A stretch of DNA of 64,000 nt, taken from Streptomyces sp. NBC_00440 (GTDB lineage Bacteria; Actinomycetota; Actinomycetes; Streptomycetales; Streptomycetaceae). Each line of letters opens with the position of its first letter. The stretch's first letter is position 1. Below are positions 61,386 through 64,000 of this stretch, in pieces. The translations under genes were made by a program, and so were the position numbers. The notes below the pieces were generated by a model. The model did not search any database and was not told where the DNA came from. It saw only the letters and a program-made list of their open reading frames with translations. The stretch lies in assembly GCF_036014215.1 (NCBI RefSeq), contig NZ_CP107921.1:6083501-6147500 (forward strand), written 5' to 3'.

Positions 61386-63323
61386 ATGACCGCACCACTC
61401 GACAAGCCCAGGGTCACCGAGCGCGAGGCGCGCCAGGTCGCCGAGGCCGCCCGTGAACAGGACTGGCGGAAACCGAGCTTCGCCAAGGAGCTGTTCCTCG
61501 GCCGCTTCCGGCTCGATCTGATCCATCCGCATCCCCTGCCCGACGCCGAGGACGCCCGGCGCGGCGAGGCCTTCCTCGCGAAGCTGCGCGCCTTCTGCGA
61601 GACCGGGATCGACGGCGCGCTGATCGAGCGCGAGGCCCGGATCCCCGACGAGACGGTCAACGGGCTCAAGGAACTCGGCGCGCTCGGCATGAAGATCGAC
61701 ACCAGGTACGGCGGCCTCGGCCTCACCCAGGTGTACTACAACAGGGCGCTCTCGCTTGTCGGTTCGGCCAGCCCGGCCGTCGGCGCGCTGCTCTCGGCCC
61801 ACCAGTCGATCGGGGTCCCGCAGCCGCTGAAGCAGTTCGGCACCCAGGAGCAGAAGGACACCTTCCTGCCCCGGCTGGCCCGCACCGACATCTCGGCCTT
61901 CCTGCTCACCGAGCCGGACGTCGGCTCCGACCCTGCCCGGCTGGCCACATCGGCGGTCCGGGAGGGTGACTCGTACGTCCTCGACGGCGTGAAGCTCTGG
62001 ACGACCAACGGCGTCGTCGCGGACCTGCTCGTCGTGATGGCGCGGGTGCCCAGGACGGCGGAGAGCAAGGGCGGCATCACCGCCTTCATCGTCGAGGCCG
62101 ACTCGCCGGGCATCACCGTCGAGAACCGCAACGCCTTCATGGGGCTGCGCGGCCTGGAGAACGGCGTCACCCGCTTCCACCAGGTCCGCGTCCCGGCGGC
62201 GAATCGGATCGGACCCGAGGGCGCCGGCCTCAAGATCGCCCTCACCACCCTCAACACCGGTCGGCTCTCGCTGCCCGCGATGTGTGTCGGCGCCGGCAAG
62301 TGGTGTCTGAAAATCGCCCGCGAGTGGTCGTGCGAGCGGGAGCAGTGGGGCAGGCCCGTCGGCCGTCACGAAGCCGTCGGCGCCAAGATCTCCTTCATCG
62401 CCGCGACCACCTTCGCGCTCGAAGCGGTCGTGGACCTCTCTTCCCAGATGGCCGACGAGGACCGCAACGACATCCGGATCGAGGCGGCGCTCGCCAAGCT
62501 GTACGGGTCCGAGATGGGCTGGCTGATCGCCGACGAACTCGTCCAGATCCGCGGCGGCCGCGGCTTCGAGACGGCCGACTCCCTGGCGGCCCGCGGCGAA
62601 CGGCCGGTGCCCGCCGAGCAGATGCTCAGGGACATGCGCATCAACCGGATCTTCGAGGGCTCGACGGAGATCATGCACCTGCTGATCGCCCGGGAGGCCG
62701 TCGACGCCCATCTCTCCGTCGCCGGTGGTCTGATCGACCCCGACACCACCCTGCAGGACAAGGCGAAGGCGGGGGCGCAGGCCACCGCGTTCTACGCCCG
62801 CTGGCTGCCGAAGCTCGTCGCCGGCCCCGGACAACTGCCCGGCAGCTACGCGGCGTTCCATCCGTACGGGCACCCTGACCTCTCCGCCCAGCTGCGGTAC
62901 GTCGAGCGCTCCGCCCGGAAGCTGGCCCGCTCGACCTTCTACGCCATGTCGCGCTGGCAGGGGAAGATGGAGACGAAGCAGGGATTCCTGGGCCGCATCG
63001 TCGACATCGGCGCCGAGCTCTTCGCGATGAGCGCCGCGTGCGTACGCGCCGAACTGCTGCGCTCGTCGGACGACCACGGCCGGGAGGCGTACCAACTGGC
63101 CGACGCCTTCTGTCAGCAGGCCCGTATCCGCGTCGACGAGCTCTTCGGCCGGCTCTGGGCGAACACCGACGAACTGGACCGCAAGGTCGTGTCCGGTGTC
63201 CTCTCCGGGACGTACACCTGGCTGGAACAGGGCATCGTCGACGCCTCGGGCGAAGGGCCCTGGATCGCCGACGCGGCCCCGGGACCCTCCACCGCGGACA
63301 ACGTCCACCGCCGCATCCGCTGA
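61386..63323 (+). CDS. Acyl-CoA dehydrogenase, long type
   Basis: An FAD enzyme of 645 residues that introduces the 2,3 double bond in acyl-CoA. It has FLLTEPDVGSDPARLATSAV, LWTTNGVVADLLVVMARV, GAGLKIALTTLNTGR, the segment QIRGGRGFETADSLAARGE and MRINRIFEGSTEIM. The last 180 residues are an extra helical domain beyond the usual 390-residue size, as in very-long-chain-like dehydrogenases. ATG 61386 has GAGGAGTACCCCTC upstream. It lies between two terminators, so it is a single transcription unit. Confidence 0.9.
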   Translation: MTAPLDKPRVTEREARQVAEAAREQDWRKPSFAKELFLGRFRLDLIHPHPLPDAEDARRGEAFLAKLRAFCETGIDGALIEREARIPDETVNGLKELGALGMKIDTRYGGLGLTQVYYNRALSLVGSASPAVGALLSAHQSIGVPQPLKQFGTQEQKDTFLPRLARTDISAFLLTEPDVGSDPARLATSAVREGDSYVLDGVKLWTTNGVVADLLVVMARVPRTAESKGGITAFIVEADSPGITVENRNAFMGLRGLENGVTRFHQVRVPAANRIGPEGAGLKIALTTLNTGRLSLPAMCVGAGKWCLKIAREWSCEREQWGRPVGRHEAVGAKISFIAATTFALEAVVDLSSQMADEDRNDIRIEAALAKLYGSEMGWLIADELVQIRGGRGFETADSLAARGERPVPAEQMLRDMRINRIFEGSTEIMHLLIAREAVDAHLSVAGGLIDPDTTLQDKAKAGAQATAFYARWLPKLVAGPGQLPGSYAAFHPYGHPDLSAQLRYVERSARKLARSTFYAMSRWQGKMETKQGFLGRIVDIGAELFAMSAACVRAELLRSSDDHGREAYQLADAFCQQARIRVDELFGRLWANTDELDRKVVSGVLSGTYTWLEQGIVDASGEGPWIADAAPGPSTADNVHRRIR

Positions 63324-63356
63324 ACCGGGCGGCACACCGCGCCCGTGAGGGGCGCC

Positions 63357-63389
63357 GGGGCGGTCCACGGCCGGATCGTGGACCGCCCC
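63357..63389 (+). terminator. Terminator after the acyl-CoA dehydrogenase
   Basis: GGGGCGGTCCACG (63357-63369) pairs perfectly with CGTGGACCGCCCC (63377-63389) around a 7-nt loop. Confidence 0.9.
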
Positions 63390-63395
63390 CACCCC

Positions 63396-63431
63396 GGTCA
63401 CGTGCGCACGGCAGAATGTCCGCACGTGACC
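63396..63431 (+). promoter_or_regulatory. Inverted repeat over the start codon of the aroA-like gene
   Basis: GGTCACGTGCG (63396-63406) is perfectly complementary to CGCACGTGACC (63421-63431), and the GTG start codon is inside the right arm. CAGAAT, a possible -10, lies in the 14-nt spacer, so it may be an operator or an RNA hairpin hiding the start. Confidence 0.6.
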
Positions 63432-64000
63432 GTGACCCAGATCCCCGGCTCCAAGTCCGTGACCGCCCGCGCCCTGTTCCTGGCCGCCGCGGCCGACGGC
63501 ACCACCACGCTCCTGCGCCCCCTCGTCTCCGACGACACCGAGGGGTTCGCCGAGGGCCTGACCCGGCTCGGATACGCGGTGGAGCGCGGTCCGGACGCCT
63601 GGCGCGTCGAGGGCCGCCCGGCCGGGCCCGGAGCCGCCGACGCCGATGTCTACTGCCGGGACGGCGCCACCACGGCCCGCTTCCTGCCCGCCCTCGCCGC
63701 CGCCGGCCGGGGGCACATATCCGGCCCTTCGGGCGCAGGGGGAGGCACGTACCGCTTCGACGCGTCGGAACAGATGCGCCGCCGCCCGCTCGCCCCGCTC
63801 ACCCGCGCACTCCAGGAGCTGGGCGTCGACCTCCGCCACGACGGGGCGGAGGGCCACCACCCGCTGCGGATCGTGGCCCGCGGCATCGAAGGCGGCGAAC
63901 TGACCCTGGACGCGGGCCAGTCGTCGCAGTACCTCACCGCGCTGCTGATGCTCGGCCCGCTCACCCGGACGGGGCTGCGCATCACCGTCACGGACCTCGT
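63426..64000 (+). CDS. aroA: EPSP synthase-like protein (AroA family), 5' part
   Basis: The frame is open to the window edge, giving 191 residues of the N-terminal domain. It carries the phosphate-binding motif IPGSKSVTARALFLAAAADG, where the Lys, Ser and Arg at the positions of E. coli Lys22, Ser23 and Arg27 are kept but Asn26 is Ala. It also has DGATTARFLPAL in place of GNAGTAMRxL, and GQSSQYLTALLMLGPL. AroA makes enolpyruvylshikimate-3-phosphate for aromatic amino acids. The start is unusually close to the GSKS motif and the loops diverge from the classic enzyme, so this may be a second, non-standard copy. GTG 63426 lacks a ribosome site and may be leaderless. Confidence 0.82.
   Translation, partial: MTVTQIPGSKSVTARALFLAAAADGTTTLLRPLVSDDTEGFAEGLTRLGYAVERGPDAWRVEGRPAGPGAADADVYCRDGATTARFLPALAAAGRGHISGPSGAGGGTYRFDASEQMRRRPLAPLTRALQELGVDLRHDGAEGHHPLRIVARGIEGGELTLDAGQSSQYLTALLMLGPLTRTGLRITVTDL

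Noticed and set aside
61263..63860. Long minus-strand open frame opposite the acyl-CoA dehydrogenase and aroA-like genes
   Set aside because: It crosses two genes and two terminators and shows no protein family.
1..64000. Mobile elements, CRISPR arrays, tRNA or rRNA genes, secondary-metabolite core genes
   Set aside because: No transposase, integrase, attachment repeat, spaced CRISPR repeat, RNA gene, or PKS/NRPS signature was recognised on either strand.

Overview
The window is a stretch of linear-chromosome core from a Streptomyces or very close relative. The evidence is the very high G+C with strong third-position bias, the sporulation sigma factor gene whiG, a tandem cluster of four type I signal peptidases (sipWXYZ), Tat-dependent solute-binding lipoproteins, a DasR-type operator at a chitinase gene, and the gene order glnD-ffh-rpsP-rimM-trmD-rplS-sip-dprA-whiG-rpsB-tsf-pyrH-frr-cdsA, which is the order known from Streptomyces coelicolor. 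I see no rRNA, tRNA, CRISPR array, insertion sequence or prophage.

Positions 1-26000 are mostly housekeeping: nitrogen sensing (glnD, cut by the window edge), protein targeting and export (ffh, sipWXYZ), translation and RNA modification (a compact proS, rpsP, khpA, rimM, trmD, rplS, rpsB, tsf, frr), DNA uptake and processing (yraN, comM-like, dprA), development (whiG), pyrimidine and phospholipid synthesis (pyrH, cdsA). Strong hairpin terminators or attenuators separate many of these units. rlmN follows at 26141, then a TPP riboswitch with an adjacent terminator hairpin controls a thiamine uptake operon (thiBPQ, 27328-31339). A short accessory stretch (31498-34964) holds an AHSA1-like protein, a LOG-family protein and a small ABC exporter-like pair.

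From 35203 to 61147 most genes belong to amine breakdown. A class III aminotransferase, an Lrp/AsnC regulator and an aldehyde dehydrogenase would turn putrescine into GABA. A second aldehyde dehydrogenase heads an operon with a polyamine-type ABC importer (binding protein, ATPase, two permeases) and a PuuB-like FAD oxidase. gabT and a PucR-regulated aldehyde dehydrogenase would take GABA to succinate. Two promoter regions here carry striking signals: a run of 11-12 bp direct repeats between lrp and its divergent aldehyde dehydrogenase, and a GTAAC-N6-GAAAC element, the pattern of GlnR boxes, ahead of the importer operon. Interspersed are a glycerophosphodiesterase, adenosine deaminase, NADAR protein, GH18 chitinase, PAP2 protein and an orphan TraD/VirD4-like membrane ATPase. 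The window ends with an acyl-CoA dehydrogenase and the 5' part of an aroA-like gene whose start codon lies inside a perfect inverted repeat.

No clearly new multi-gene system is visible. The most interesting unexplained signals are the two promoter-region arrays, a duplicated DnaA-box-like module near yraN and rpsB, a nested palindrome inside sipW, and the orphan ATPase. All functional names are inferred by reading the translated sequence; no database search was run.
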